Positions 17,170 to 31,396 of a stretch of 64,000 bases of DNA are shown in pieces (positions within the stretch are counted from its first letter, which is position 1; each line of letters starts with the position of its first letter). The translations under genes and the position numbers were made by a program. This DNA is from Certhia americana (lineage: Eukaryota; Chordata; Aves; Passeriformes; Certhiidae): assembly GCA_018697195.1 (NCBI GenBank), contig CM031879.1:20873998-20937997 (forward strand), in the 5' to 3' direction. The notes under the pieces are model-generated. The model saw nothing but the letters and a program-made list of their open reading frames with translations. It ran no database searches and was not told the DNA's origin.

Positions 17170-20100
17170 GAAGGAACTTCACTGAGCTTAAAGGGGCCGA
17201 AAGGACTGAAAAGGTATTAGTGAGCCATGGATAGACTGAAGTCAAGATTTCAAAATGTAGTGTAACGTACATAATGTTGGCTTCATGGCAAATTAAAATG
17301 TTTTTTGTTTAAGGAATTACTCTGCACACTGTTTTATACAGAAATTCATTTCTTCATGGTATACTGTGTACTGGAATACACATCACAGACACACATGGGC
17401 TGGGGAATATCGAGAAAGCCATTAACACAGGCACAGAAACACCAGGTAGAGGACTTGTGAAACTGTTTTCCCAGTTAATGCCAAAAAAACCTGTGAGTTT
17501 CTGCCTTCCATATAAAGACAGAGTCTACATACGCATGGAAGCTTCACTCTAAAGGAAACTATGCTTGTGTCTGTGGGCAACAGGAGGAATTTCCCTTCAC
17601 ACATTTACAGTCTGCACTGCCATGACTTTGATGCTGACTGTCTTTAATGGTGTCCCAGGGAACACACAGGGTCAGCTCCTCAGAGCAGGCATGTTGAACA
17701 CTTGATTCATTTGAGTCAATTTCCAAGAGCCAAACACTCTCCACTTCAGACAACAATATCACTGGTGAAAGAACCTACTCTTGCTCACCAGTGAGAGTTT
17801 TCCAAATAGTTTGTCTGCTCAAGCCTGAACTGAAAACTATCACCCAACTATACATAGACAATCAGGGGGCTACAAGGCAGTGTCATTGGGTCACACTTGA
17901 GCCTGGGGACATTTTTTCTGTGGAAAACCATCTCATCCACTATTGCTTCTCATCCTAAAGGCAACAAGAAGAGGCACCTGAAATAGGTATGTGCTCATTG
18001 CAGTGCCCCCACTCTGTGCAGGGGTGATCCCTACACCATGAGCTTTCCCAGAAGTTCAGTGGGAAGCAGGTCATAATGACTGGCAGTCTTGCAAGCAGCT
18101 GCCTTACCCTTCTGTATTTGGCTCTATTTTTAAAGTGACTTTCAATAAAGGACCAATCTCTGATAAAGAATCAATCTCTTGATGAAGCTTTCCTTCTCTT
18201 ATAAAGACATAAGTCTGTTTGCTTAAATGAGATGAGAGACCTTGAGAAAGTGTACTTTTAGATAGAGAGCATTTACAGAAATCTTCCTAACTGTAACCAG
18301 CAAATACGTTATGAAGAAACTATTACTGATATAAATTGATATGTCAACTGATATTAAAAAAGAGCATTTTTGTCTATACAACAAAATGTGAGGGCTAAAA
18401 CCAACAATGTGTAAATGTACTAGAGAAAGTATCTGTGCAAATGTCTGGGACACATGGGCAGTACATGGATAGGTCTCCATCAAACACTATCCATAATTCC
18501 AGCTGCAGCTACTTATATTCAGAACATGTTGCATAAGCCCATGGTAGTGCAAAAAGGATGAATGTGACCTTATGTTTGACAGAGAGTCAGACAATGGGAA
18601 GATGTGAGAAGTGATGGGGTTTTTTTCTCCTTTCTTCCCCTTCAGTTAAAAGCCTTGGTAAAAATAAAATTACTTGAAAAGAATTAAGTCAACATCATTT
18701 GAGACTAAATTTTCTTGGAAAACACACATAACAGAGACTGTACCAAAGCAGAAAAGATAAATACATTTACAGACAGAATCTGGTTATCATTTTTAATAAG
18801 CACTGTGGCTTACCATAAAAAAAATAACAGAATGAAGAACTGATTTGACTTTGAAAATCATTATGTATTTCATTCAAAATGGCCTTTGAGTTAGATTATT
18901 TTCATTGATGTCTAATAGCTGTGACCAGCACTAAGTTTCATATATTCCCAGATACTCACTGGCTCTCACACATGGACAGAAACACGCTGCATGCAGTTAG
19001 TGCCCAAGAAGCAGGCTGAAGTTAGAATTAGCTGTGCTTTCTCCAACAGCCTTCTTGCAGTAATTTACTACCTGTATTTTTCATTCATCTAAAGTAATCA
19101 AGCAGCCACTAGTTGAACAAGGCCTCCCTTAAAAAAGCCAAACTACTTCTGAAAGCCAAATATTGCACTTAAGGACTATATTTATTCTATTGCACAAGGC
19201 ATGGTAAGTGAAGCTGTGCTGAGATCTTGCTTTGATAAATATTGAGACCACACTAGCACAGAGATGGGACATAGTGGAAATGGAAATAAAAAAAACCTTA
19301 AAAAAATCAAAATTTAGGCACCCTCAACAAGGCATTAAGGCAGTTAATTACATCTCATTGGACACTGAATTTCCCCTGACCTATACAAATACTTTCATAC
19401 AGAAAATTACTCTCCCCTATAGGAAGACATCTGGAAGATTTCTGTGATTTACTTCAGGTCTGGGGAGCAAAGACGAGGCAGATAATGCAGTCAGTGTAGC
19501 ACAACAAACATTATTGAATCAAAGTGACTCAGGTTGTTTCTATTGAGATGTTAGAAACATGTTAACTGCTGTTTTTCTTGTAAGGACAGAGGCTACACTT
19601 GGATCTGGGCAATGTTCCCAGCCCAGGTGAAACTCATTCACCAAGATTCAGCACTTCAAAGAAATAACTCTCTGTAAAGCTAGGGACTCCTCCACCTTTC
19701 ATAAGTATTTTGAGTCAGCCTGTGAGGTGTTTACTGTCTGGTGTCCACTAATACAATTAATTACTGTAAATTCAGCTTTCTGGAGATGTGGAACAGATTT
19801 TTCCTACAGCAGAGCTGGCATAGATATACTCACATCCTGCAGCACACCCTCACACCTTATGATTCACATTGCTTTTCTGATTGAAAGGATTATTTGACTA
19901 CAAGCAATGCTCCCTGAGTAGCTCTAAAATAATGGATTGAATATTATCTTACAGCTTCAATATTTTTGCCTAAGATGAACAGTCTAGCTGAGGTATCACC
20001 CTGGACCTGCCCATACTCTTAGTTTTTAATCATCTATTTTTTATCTTTCTACTCTTCCTCAGTAAGATAATGGTTATCTTGAACAAGAATTTTATGCAGT

Positions 20101-21365
20101 GTGTCTTCCCAGTAGTTAAAAGACTCTACAAAAAGCTGAACAAATCTTGAACCAATCACACAGACCAGATTCTCTCCAGTGCCATCTCTCTTCATGTGGC
20201 AACGGGGCTGCAAGAACTTATTGTGGACATTGAGACTCTGGCCCTGCAGCAGACTAGGCTGTTGCAGAAAACTAAAATATTTCCAGATTGAATCGGTCTT
20301 AGAGGATTTACTAGTGGCAAAAGGATTGAGATAATGGAAAGGATCTACTCCAAACAATATTAGATTACAGTGTATTATAATAAAACAAACATTAGCTTCC
20401 ATTATACACTGTATACTGTAATCTATATTAGATACATGATATTAATTTAAGAATAGTTAAATTAAGTATTAGTGCAAGGATGCTGTCATCTTGCTTTTAT
20501 TTCATTTTAATTCCTTCCTTCCACATCCTTTTTACTGCCTTTTTATCATCTAACAGCAGATATTGTATAGACTTTCTTTTTTTTTTTTTTTATTTTTAAT
20601 AGGATAACGCAGATGTAAAGTAATTTTGCTCTGTTGATCCTCCCACTAATCTGTTAATAACTCTTTCCCTCATAAAAATAGCAGTTCTGCATGACTGAAT
20701 CAGAGGAGGATACTTATAAAAAAGTATTGATGTTTGAGAACTTCTTTGTCTCTTTCCATTTTTTCATATTAACAACATGAGAAAGACAATCAGAGAGAAG
20801 GTCAGAAAAGCGAAAGGTGAAAGAGATGGATATAGGTTAAACAGTAAATTGCTTTCTTAGAACAAACGGTCTAGATGTGCCATGTTATGGCAATTGAATA
20901 GAATTGCTTAAATAATTGTTTTCAGCTGCTAAAAAGTACTTGGAAATACTTTGAAAGTCCTCTATTTTGCAATATTAAACGTACTATCCTACAGTGTTGA
21001 AAGAATAACATAGGAGGAAACAGCCGAAGATTGGCTGCTGGTCTGAAAGCACTGCATTACTATTTTCATACTAAAGAGTGAACTTCAAAGAGATCCTAAT
21101 AGAACACCACCAAGTAATTGTGGGGACCAAATAAGCTCCTTCAGGGCTGATGAACTTCATCATCTAGCATAGTGGGGAATGGAAAGGTACACAGGTCCAA
21201 CAAATGACCTCAAGGCAGCTATGAAATCCCAGACATGCAGAGGCTCCAAATGGTCTTCACACTGCCAAGTTCAATGGCTTAGGGATGATCCCACCTGCAC
21301 CTGATAAAACAGCATAAACCTCTTCACTGTATCAGAATACAAAAGCAAAGGTTCATGTAAATGAA

Positions 21366-21418
21366 GGTTGGATTTGATGATCTTGGAGATCTTTTCTGAT
21401 CTTAATGGTTCTATGATT
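21366..21418 (+). mobile_element. CR1 3'-end fragment
   Basis: This is a 53-bp remnant of the CR1 3' end. It has the typical GGTTGGA-TTTGATGATCTT start, a GATCTTTTC middle and the terminal GGTTCTATGATT. It is heavily 5'-truncated, and the sequence upstream shows no further CR1 match. Confidence 0.8.
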
Positions 21419-22479
21419 AAACAAGATTTGAATGTGCTGTAAGGCATTTCATGTAAAGCAAAAAAAGCTCTCTCACTCCTATTCTGCCTTTCTCACCCTT
21501 CAGTAATTGACTGAAGCAGTGAAATTAGTTCTGAGTTAAAGCCAAACAAAAGCTATGCGTATAATTATTTATGAGTGCTGGTGGTCCAATGGCAGTGTGC
21601 AACTCATAACCAGTTGTTAAAAGAAGTTGGACATTTCCCAAGATGTTTTTTCCCTGCCTTCTGATTGACCTCAATGTCAGCTGTTGAGTGCAATTATTTC
21701 AAAGGTCTGCAAGACTAACAAGTTCCTCTCCACAGCAAATACAGCAAGTTACAAAAGTAATTTCTATTGTTTCCACAATGCTTAATATTGAATGTCACAA
21801 ATGCCAGGAGCTAATGTTCACCAAATACTCATGTTTGCACAGTACTAGATACAACTCATATATATACATGGGTTTTTTTCCAGAGAGAGCAGCTCTTCAG
21901 GTCTGTTCATCCTTCTTTTCTTAAGTACAAGGTCCTTAATCTAAAGCTTTCCTCATACAGATGTAATGGTATTAAAAAAACCCAAACGTGTCAAATTATG
22001 ATACACTGTAAGAAAAATGACAAAGTAGAAGCAAGCTGAACATAGCTTTGCTGTGATTTTATCTGCAATAACTTTCTGCCAGCAACACCCACATGTGCAG
22101 TGTTTAAGGGGTTGTCTAACCACATATTTTTGCTCAACTAAGAGTAGAGATCTGTTTGCTCAATGGAGCACTCTGGAATACTGTGATATTTCCACAAGTA
22201 TTTCTGGTTATAAAGCAAGAAATGGGTTACTTTGAGGCTGTGGTATGTTCATCTGTATTTTATCTGTTACAGTTGTAAAATTTCATATTTTATAAATTAT
22301 ATAATGTACTTCAAATGTTAAATCATATAATTTCAAAACAAACAGCCACTTCTAATCATTAATATAGGCAAACACATTTAGCTTTGAATCTTTCACATCA
22401 TAACAATTTGCCACAGTCAAAGAGCACATCGGGTTTGTTTTACACCTCTCAAAAGTGTGCATCTCCTTCCATACAGTTC

Positions 22480-22830
22480 ACAGAATCACAGAGTCACAAA
22501 ATCATTCCACTTGGAAAGAACATCAGGGCGTCTCTAATGTAACCTCCTGCTTCATGCAGACTCAGCTATTAAATCAGACCAGGTTTTTCAGATTGTTTTG
22601 TTATTCTGGTCTTGAAGACCTCCAGGAATGGAGTCTGCCCAACCCCAATGTGCAGCCTGAATCACAAAGAAAGATATGTTCCCTTACATACAGCCAGAAA
22701 ATGCCCTGTTTCAATTCATGGCCATCAGTTTTTATTCTGCTGTGAACCTCTTCCATAAAGAGCCTGGCTCCTTCTTGTCAACCTCCTCTTGCACAGGAAA
22801 GCTACTACAAACTCTCATGGAAACCTTGTG
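22480..22830 (-). mobile_element. Old CR1 3' fragment
   Basis: The left end (CACAGAATCACAGAGTCAC) is the reversed CR1 3' terminus. It is followed by the diverged TTGGAAAGAACATC, CTCCAGGAATGGAGTCTGCC and TTTCAATTCATGGCCATC landmarks in the correct order. It is strongly diverged, so the right boundary is approximate. A 96-aa plus-strand open frame across it is a by-product. Confidence 0.78.
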
Positions 22831-23091
22831 TATTCTGTGATAAAATAGACCATCTCATTCAGCCTTCCTTCCTAAGGCAACTGCTGCAGGCCAAAAGTGC
22901 CCTGAGGACTTCTATGATGCATCTTGTCATTCACACACTTATAGGAAACCTGATGGTGCTGATTTTCCAGTTAGGAGTGGGCATTCTACTAGTTTTGTCA
23001 GGGAAGGCTGATTATTAAATATTCTAGGAATTGATATGCCAGACTAAGTCTAGCAGAAAACACAACTGAAACATCTCTATAATGTCTAAGA

Positions 23092-23357
23092 TCCTAATGG
23101 AAATTGCCTCAAGTTACACCAGGGGAGATTTAAATTAGGAATTAGGAAAAATTTCTTCATGGGAGTTGTCAAATATTGGAGGAGGCTGCCCAGGAAAGCA
23201 ATGGAGTCACCATCCCTGGAAGTGTTCAAAGAAATATGTGCATATGGCACTGGAGTGCATGGTTTATTGGTGAACAGTGGTGATGCTAAGTTGATGGCTG
23301 AACTTGATAATCTTAGAGGTCTTTTCCAAATTTAACATTCTGATGATTCTATAATTC
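23092..23357 (+). mobile_element. CR1 3' fragment
   Basis: The order of landmarks is that of the CR1 3' region: CCTCAAGTTACACCAGGGGA, AGGAAAAATTTCTTCATGG, GGCTGCCCAGGAAAGC, CACCATCCCTGGAAGTGTTC and GGTCTTTTCCAA, ending in a GATGATTCTATAATTCT tail. It is 5'-truncated with a normal 3' end, and antisense to CPED1. Confidence 0.92.
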
Positions 23358-26300
23358 TCATGAGAAATGTTGAAATGTAGGAGATGCAAATTCAAATCCT
23401 TTATGTATTAATTGATGTGAGTTCAGTCAGTGGTTTAAGTAAAAAATCTCCAATGGGATAAGAAATCACTAACTAAAGTGGGAGTTCATCTGACCTGGGA
23501 ATTCTGCTCCACTTTAGGTTTCATATATTTAAAACCACCTAAACAGAAAATGATAAAAATCTTTTTTCTATGAGATGAAAATAGAACTCCTAATTTTATC
23601 AGCTGCACTATGCTTGTTGCAATGAAGCATATGAATTTTAATGATTGAAAGATTGTCAAGTTCTCTGTTTATTGTTACTACTATTTTAGAACCTACTCAG
23701 ATATTATGTAGCTTCAACTGAAAAAGGAGCTGTAATTCAGCACACTTGGAGTTCAAAATAAACTGGTTCTCAGTCACTGGTTATCAGTTCTGGTTTATAA
23801 AGACAAGATATTTTTAGCAATACAGAGCTCAAAATATGTATTCATTTATATCAGCTTCTGCTTCCACCATTAGGGAAATGGACATAGTTTCCCATTCACA
23901 CTTTCCTGCTTTAGGAACATATGATTAAGATTGAGCATTCATATTAGTACTTTGCTGGGTTGAGAACAAAATAGTCAGCACTTCATAGGAAGAACTGTTT
24001 CAGTTCCTGGTTACAGGAACTGTTGCAGGCACAGAGCCTTCTTTCTGTCTTTATTTTAAGAGTCCCTTTTCACAGATAGTATGCAGGAAATTCACAGGTC
24101 TTTTCTGAAGCAAAAATTATGGAAAGGCAGAGTACAAGGTCAGTGAATGTCTTTTTTACCACTATCACCTAAACTATAATTCTGGTTTTAAAAGTGATCT
24201 TTACCTCTGATCTTGGAAAAGGAGAAGGATAGGGTTGTTACTGACTTAAAGTAGAGTTGTCTTCTGTGATATTGTGATGGCATCTGTTAGGTTCTCCACC
24301 TCACTCCCTGAAGGATTACTTTTCTCCATTCACTTTACTGAGTGGACTGAGAGGACTCTGAAAGACTAATACTGCAGCTTAGGCATCTGAGAGAGACACT
24401 CAGATTTAAACAGGGATAAACGCCTCCATTTTGTTAAGGGGGTTTTCAAACACACTAGAGACATAGGGATTGAAGCAAATCTGCACATATTTAGGATGAC
24501 TATGAAATCCCAAACTGTCTTAATTTTTTAATTATAACATTTTATGACAGAGGTAAGGTATTGACCCAAGAACACTGTGTCATTCGTATCTTGGCACGTG
24601 AGTTGATTCCAGTTTAATGGAAGTTATGTCACAACAGCTGAAGCCATTTTGAGTCAAAGAATGGACAGTAGTAGCTTCAGAAGTTGATTTGGATGGTACC
24701 AAAATCAACAGCCTTCTGGAGGAACCAGGATAATGCCCATCTGGCACAGAGGGAACTTACTGTATCTATTCCCTAATGGCAATACTCTCATAAAGAGCTG
24801 ATGCAAAGAGAATGCTCCTGTCAAGAGGAATGAACTTGATCCATGTCCTTATTAGTATTAATTAAGTTTCCAAGCTTCTTGAAGTCTAGCATTTGCTCAG
24901 CAAGCCAGAGGGTCAAAACCATATCCAAAATAAAGCATATGATGTGTTCTTTCCATCTTGACAGAAATCTACACCAAGACTTAGACACCATACAATTCCT
25001 TGTTCTTCCCATGGAAAAGACTTTTCCAGATGGCCCTTACCTCCTGTCTAAGTTGCATTTTAGAATTAATGGACACTTTTGAAGGAGCCTTTTTGGCAGG
25101 CAGGAACTTAGAAACTCAAAGAATAGAAACTACATTTTTTTAACTTCTATACTGTATGTTAATTTGCTTTGTTATTCATATTATTCTATTGCAAAATAAT
25201 AGGAGCAAATAATATTTACAGGTCAGCTTTTATATTTCAACAGATTTTGACAACTAATAATGAATTTCACACCTAAAAGTAGGGAACAATCACAAAAGTA
25301 TGTGACTGGAGCAAGGCTTCATAACTTTATAAGGTGAGAAGTGAACACTTAATTTTTATTTCATAGAGACAGAGCCTTCATTCCTATCACTAGTGAGTGT
25401 ATTTTTCTATCATTTATTTAAATTATACATTAAATTCCTAACAGATGATAAAACCCTGGATGAAGGGTAAAACCTCAAGCATTACAAAGAAATTTTAAAA
25501 AATATTATGAAATTATACTTTCAAATAAAATGATTATTGGAAAAGTAGTTTCTCTGCTCAATTTCTTTCATCACCAGTCTTCTTTCCCACCCCTGCCCCC
25601 TTTTCTCTTCTTTCACTCCCTTTCCCAAAACAAACCTTTATGCAAAAAACGTTACCTCAACAACGGCTTGACCCTGTATTTTTAAGAGTTCTAGGAATTT
25701 TCAGTGGGTGAAGAGCTAGATCCAAGAAAGGTCTAATCCCTTAAGATCAAATGCTTTCATTCTGCTCAAGTACATGTATACAGACTGTTCAGCATCCTGT
25801 AAGTGAATATCCATCATCAGATACTCAATAGTCACTAAGTGGTACGAAGAGTTGCAACATCAGGATGGGACTGCATTAATTTCATGTGCTAATGAATGCA
25901 ACCAACATCCTACTAAAGGAGTCTGTACCACATTCCCTACCTCCTCTGCACAAGGGACTCATGTATCTTTGCTTAGATAACTTGGTTTAGTCAAACATAT
26001 TTAATCCAGATTGCTCAGGATATAAATTACACAAGTTGGGTTTCATCTGATCAAATATTAGGAGGTGAAACACAGACACTACAACTTCATTGGTACACCA
26101 CTCAGACATAGATAAAATAGATATTCAGAACTGATCAACTGAACTATGCCCTAAAATTGTTAATTCACCCCAGTATATAGGCATCCAAAGGAACTAGGTC
26201 ACACTGTTGAAAACAAGAAGAATCCTGTGCACACTGTGCTGACTGAAAAAATACTTGGGTCACAGAAGACATTCCCTTCTATCCCACTCTCATATTTTCA

Positions 26301-29221
26301 TTTTTGCAGAGAGCAGGGATCAAGCAAAATATTTGGTAGAGGAGCAGCTGTCAGAAATGCACATGGTAGCTCTTCAGGTACCATTTCAGTTCTCTGGCAA
26401 CTTATCAAACAAATGTTTTCTAAGGCTGCTATAAAGCACAGAGGCAATCCACACATATGTCTCCATCTTCCCTACTGTAAGAATAGTAGGCAGCAGAAGA
26501 TACTGTTTATATTTTTTCCTATAGCAAACCAAATACAAAACTTAATGGTCCACAATAGGCAGCAATTTCTTTCACAAGTCTGTAGGAAAAACAGTCAAAG
26601 AACTCAAGAGCTTCAAATGGGCTTTGGAAACAGCTAATCGTGGGCAATAAGCCACAATAATGAAAAACAGAGCTTTGAAGCTAAGCTATTTTTAATATCT
26701 TGCTTTCAGAGGGAACAATAAAATGCATTTTGGGAAGACAATGCACTTTCACATTTCTTTCTCGGTAGATTTACACATTTTTCTGTGCTTCTGTCTAAAG
26801 TTTATGATTATTTGTCTAATTTCTTGTAAAACAGAAAAATTAAATTCTTATAGAGTGTGGTATACCTTTGATCCATGACTCATCAATTTTCCATCTGCTC
26901 TATGCTGAAAACAGCCACAAAACACAGAATTATTGAAGTTGAACAAGACAATTACAATACTCCATTTTCTTTTTCTGAAAGAGTATTTTTTTTCTACCCA
27001 AGCCCTCTGTTTTTATTGATTAACCTTTCAGACAGAGCCTGGTCTACAATACCTCATCTTAATTTGGCCAGTCAGGCATTCAAACTCTGTCAAACTTGAA
27101 CAATGGGGAATAAATAGTTTATTTCCTAACATAATCTCTGGTGGAAAGCATTAATAAAGAAGGTGTGGATGATGTATTTACTCTGCTTTTCTGGGTTTGT
27201 GCCTGGAAGAGATTCACGGAAAATGTCTCTTGGATAAGAATATTACGATTTCACCTACCTGGACCAAACACCAAACTTGCCCAATAAAGCCTACAGCTAT
27301 TTTTGCCTTCCATAGCATTATCCAGCAGAATCTTCCCACACAGGGGGACCAAGATGACATTTTTGGATTTCTATGGCTATTTTTGAAGTCTTATCTAGGC
27401 TTAAAATATAGTATATGTTCATTTTTTTAATTAAAGTCAGCCTTTTTTTTCTGCATAGACTAAGCATAATCTCAGTAATTGAGGCTGTTTGTTCTTTTAC
27501 TTATTGAAAATATGTGAGCCTTGACCCTTCCTTCACTGGATTAAATCATCAATAGAGTGGGGTGTGTTTAGGTAAAATCAGTAACACGAAGTTATAGAGG
27601 AAAAAAAGGCAGCCTAACACTCCTGCTTAATGATGTGCATGCAATCACAGTTCAGATTCTATTTTCAGAAACACCTGGATAGATCCTGAAGCTAATAAAT
27701 CATTATACTTTTTGACAGATATGCTCAGCTCTCCTGGTATCTGTGTGCAGCATCATTAAAATTTTTTTTTAAAGTCATTATTTCAATATTTACATGTGGT
27801 CACAGGTCTTCTTCTTGCAGCTGTTTTTTTGGTTTGGTTTTTTTTTTCTGTTTCATTTCTGTCCTATTTCTGTTCTGGCCTTATTCAGAATACTAGAACT
27901 TAGTATAAGTTTAACAAAAGTAATACAGCTGATGCTAATAGACAAATGTCTTCTAAAGTAGTTTTCCATATTTATGTTGGAACAGATGTTTTATGTCTTT
28001 TTGTGTCCTTGGAGCATGGCCATTCCACAGGACTCTGACAGGAGATAGAATAGGAACTGTGTGGCCAAGACATGTTTAGCCACATTTGTTTAGCAAATGC
28101 ATCTTCCTTTCAGTTGGAATTACCACCAATTCCAGAAGAAAAACCAGGAAAAATATTAATAATTTTTCATCACTGTGCACAGTTGACCAGAAATGCAGAT
28201 AAAATATTAAAATTTTCCTATGAATATGCTGCAAAAATGAAATTATATTAGAACTTTACCACTTGTTACCATATATCACTTCTCATAACTGTGCAAAGCA
28301 GCCTTCTTCAGATAAAAAAAAGGCATTGTAAAAACCAGCCCACCTTTTCAATTTGGTTTTATGAAGCCAATATTTAGAAAAAGTTTCCTGGGAAATTCAA
28401 TTTTCAGTGATTAGGCTGAATTTCTGGAAAAGCATTAGAGCAGCAATACATAGTTGGAAATTACTTTGCTAGCAAGTAAAACATGTCTGAAAATGTCTTT
28501 TTCTACTACATCACAGTTTATTAATTTAAACTAGATAGACATAATAGCTTGCTTTGAAAAATGGATTAAAGTAATTGCTTTGCTTTTATACTTTCATGTA
28601 AATCATAACACCACAGTTCTGTTGATGTCCAACAACCTCACAAGTCTTCCACAATCATAAAAGAAGTATTTATTCTCAATTCCAGCTTCAATCTGACTTG
28701 AAATCTGTATCAGGAGTGTGCCTTCAATACAGAGATTTCCCTTCTCAAACTCTTCCTTCATTTTCCTAATGTCCATATGTATGGTTACGTAGCTTCATAA
28801 CAGAATGCTTATTGAGTCAAAAACACGGGGAAAGTCTCATTGTTCTAAGGGTAGCATCTGTCCCAAACCATATTAGCTACAAATAATTGCTTTCTAATTG
28901 CAATTGTTGGCAAGGAACATCCTGGTTTAAAACTCTCTCGACCTTTAATTTACAGAGCACAGCATTTGTGAGCAAGATTTCTGCCAATAAAAATTCTCTA
29001 AACTATACTTCTCACTTGTTTCACTTCTTTAAAACTGAAGGGAAAAAGAAGTTCTTAAACTCCATAGGAGAAAAAAAAATGGACAAAATCATTAGCAGTT
29101 CTATTTTATTTCCAGTTTAGACTAACTAAATGTAGCAAGGCAGAGCTTTTTACAAAAGAAATCTGAATTGTGAGAATCCTGGGCACACAAAGCAAGATAG
29201 AAACCCATCAGCAAAGAAATC

Positions 29222-29345
29222 CACAGGGTCATTTAGTTCATCTTCCAACAGTGAGGCAAGATCAAGTGTACCAGCAGTTTCACTAATCTCAGTTAAGTCT
29301 TCAAGTAAAGGGCATTCCACAATATAGCTAAAAATTTGTGAGAAG
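29222..29345 (-). mobile_element. Ancient CR1-like remnant
   Basis: The sequence TCATTTAGTTCATCTTCCAA, then GAGGCAAGATCAAGTGTACC and GGGCATTCCACAATATAGCT, follows the order of the reversed 3' region of old sauropsid CR1 families. Divergence is high and the element is short, so this is a tentative call. Confidence 0.45.
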
Positions 29346-30910
29346 CCTCATAATCTATGAAATGCCAAGAAAAAGCAATTGGCAAAAGGAATGAGCACTG
29401 ATGTTCTTTGCCAAATACGTGTTTCACGTCTATTATTTTTAATTCATAGGACCTTCCCTTGTTTCATAGATGACTCTTTAACTATTAGTAGAAAGGAATT
29501 AATTCACAGGGAAAATAGCAATTCTCTAGAGATTTGCAACTCTAAAGTTAATTGAATACAGAAGAGACTGGCATGGATGAGTCTTCCTTCAAGCACAAGA
29601 AGGATTCAGAAAAAAATGAAACCAGAATTCTAAACCAAAAGACCTACTAACAGAAAACTCCAGGTTATTTATGCTCATTTCAATTAAAACTATTGAAAAT
29701 ATGAATTCATCTAGGATACTGATTACTAACCCCAGTTACTTTTATGTGAATATGATCAAGAAACAAATTCTTCTGAGTAGAATTTTTGATTAAATATTGT
29801 ATGAAGGGGTACATTGCATCCTTTGGACCTTAATCAACTCTATCCTTCAAAATGTCAGAGTAATACTAGAGAAACAAGATTAGGAGCTTTGTTATTTGAA
29901 TGTGATGAAAATAAATAGTTGTTTACAAAATTGTAAATACAACTGTGTAGAAAAACAATATTAATGAATGTGTTCCCCTTTCTCAGGTGGACTAACTTGT
30001 ATTAGAGGACATGATTTGTATCATACTTAGCTTCACAGTAAGGCAATTTTGGCTCAGTTTCTAACTTGTTGAGTGGGGAGTTGCAGTCTGAATTGGCAGA
30101 CGATGCTCCTGCCTTACATTGCCAAAGATCCAGAGGTTGGAATCTAGCTTCAGCTATGTGTGGGATATGTACACAGCAAGTCCAATCTCTAAATACAACC
30201 AGCCCCTGCTAATGAGTTCTATTCACTTGTACGTCTGATTGCCAGCTGGCAGGCACACAGTTTTATTTGAGGGATTTAGCAAATGGGACTGGCTACAGTC
30301 AACTCTGACCTTCAAAGATCGGTGAAATTTTGCTAGATGCAGTGGAAATATTCCGTTTTCCTTCTTAGGACACATATACAAAGGAGGTGAGAAAACTCAC
30401 CTGTGATTCCTGTGTGCAGGAGTTACAGAAAAGACCTACTATGAAATGGAGTTATTGTTACTCTGAAGTAATCCATGGATCTGAGGCACTCTCAACAGTC
30501 TTGACAAAACTAATTTTCACAGGCTCTACACTCTCAGAACAATTTAGGTTGAAACAGACCCTAAGAGGCTCAAAGCAGGCAGAAATGTGGTAACATTTAT
30601 TGAGGAAGTTGAGTCCAAAGTACTTCAACTTCCACATACGTCAGTCTAGCAAACCTGGTTAATTTTATTTTGAAACAGTGTCAGAGAATTTCTACAATTA
30701 GTGACTGCATGTTTGCTGAGGAAGCAGTACCAAACAGCTGACCAGCAGCAACTGAAAGCAATGCAGGAGAGACCTGGTGCACCACACCAGCTAGTTAACA
30801 CACCTCTAGCCAAAGATGTCCCAGTCAAAGGTTTTAAGTTATTCTGGAATGAACTTCCTCAGTACAGATTTGTCTGAAGTTCCTTCTTGGAGTTCAATCT
30901 GAGTTGCCAT

Positions 30911-31396
30911 AGGATCATAAAAACATAAAATACCAGGTTGGAAGGAACCTCAAGAATCCCCTGATGCAACTTCTTTGTCAAAAGCACAGTCTAAACCCAG
31001 CACCCTGTCCACAGAATTTTAGCTGTCTAGCGTTGGGTAATCCACCACTTTTCTTTGCAGTTTGTTTCAATGGCTGACCTCATCATGAAAATTATTCCTT
31101 CTGTGTCCAAAGGGAATCTCCCCCAGAGTAATTTATATCATTACCCCTCATCTTTTCCATGTAACTCCTTGTTAAAAGGGAGTCTCCATCTTCTTTGTAG
31201 CCATGTTTTAAATATTGGAACATGGTGCTAAAGTCTCCCCTAAGTCTTCTTTTCTCAAGACTGAAAAAACTCAGCAGTCTCAGCCTTTCCTCATCTGGCA
31301 GGTTTCCCAGTCCTTTGATCATCTTTGTGTTGGACCCTTTCCAGCCTGTCCATGTCCTTTTTGTGTAGTGGGGACCAAAACACAATCTTCCAGGTG
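30911..31396 (-). mobile_element. CR1 3' fragment
   Basis: This is reversed CR1, with AGGATCATAAAAACATAAAA at the 3' terminus, CAGGTTGGAAGGAACCTCAA next to it, AAAGTCTCCCCTAAGTCTTC in the middle and CCAGCCTGTCCATGTCC near its truncated 5' end. It is about 486 bp and diverged. Overlapping open frames of 66 to 118 aa on both strands here are repeat-derived. Confidence 0.9.

Noticed and set aside
26227..26637. 136-aa plus-strand open frame
   Set aside because: No recognisable domain, composition typical of AT-rich intron, no splice support. Treated as chance.
26910..26965. Possible CR1 3' terminus (CACAGAATTATTGAAGTTGAA)
   Set aside because: Only about 20 bp resemble CR1 and no further landmarks follow.
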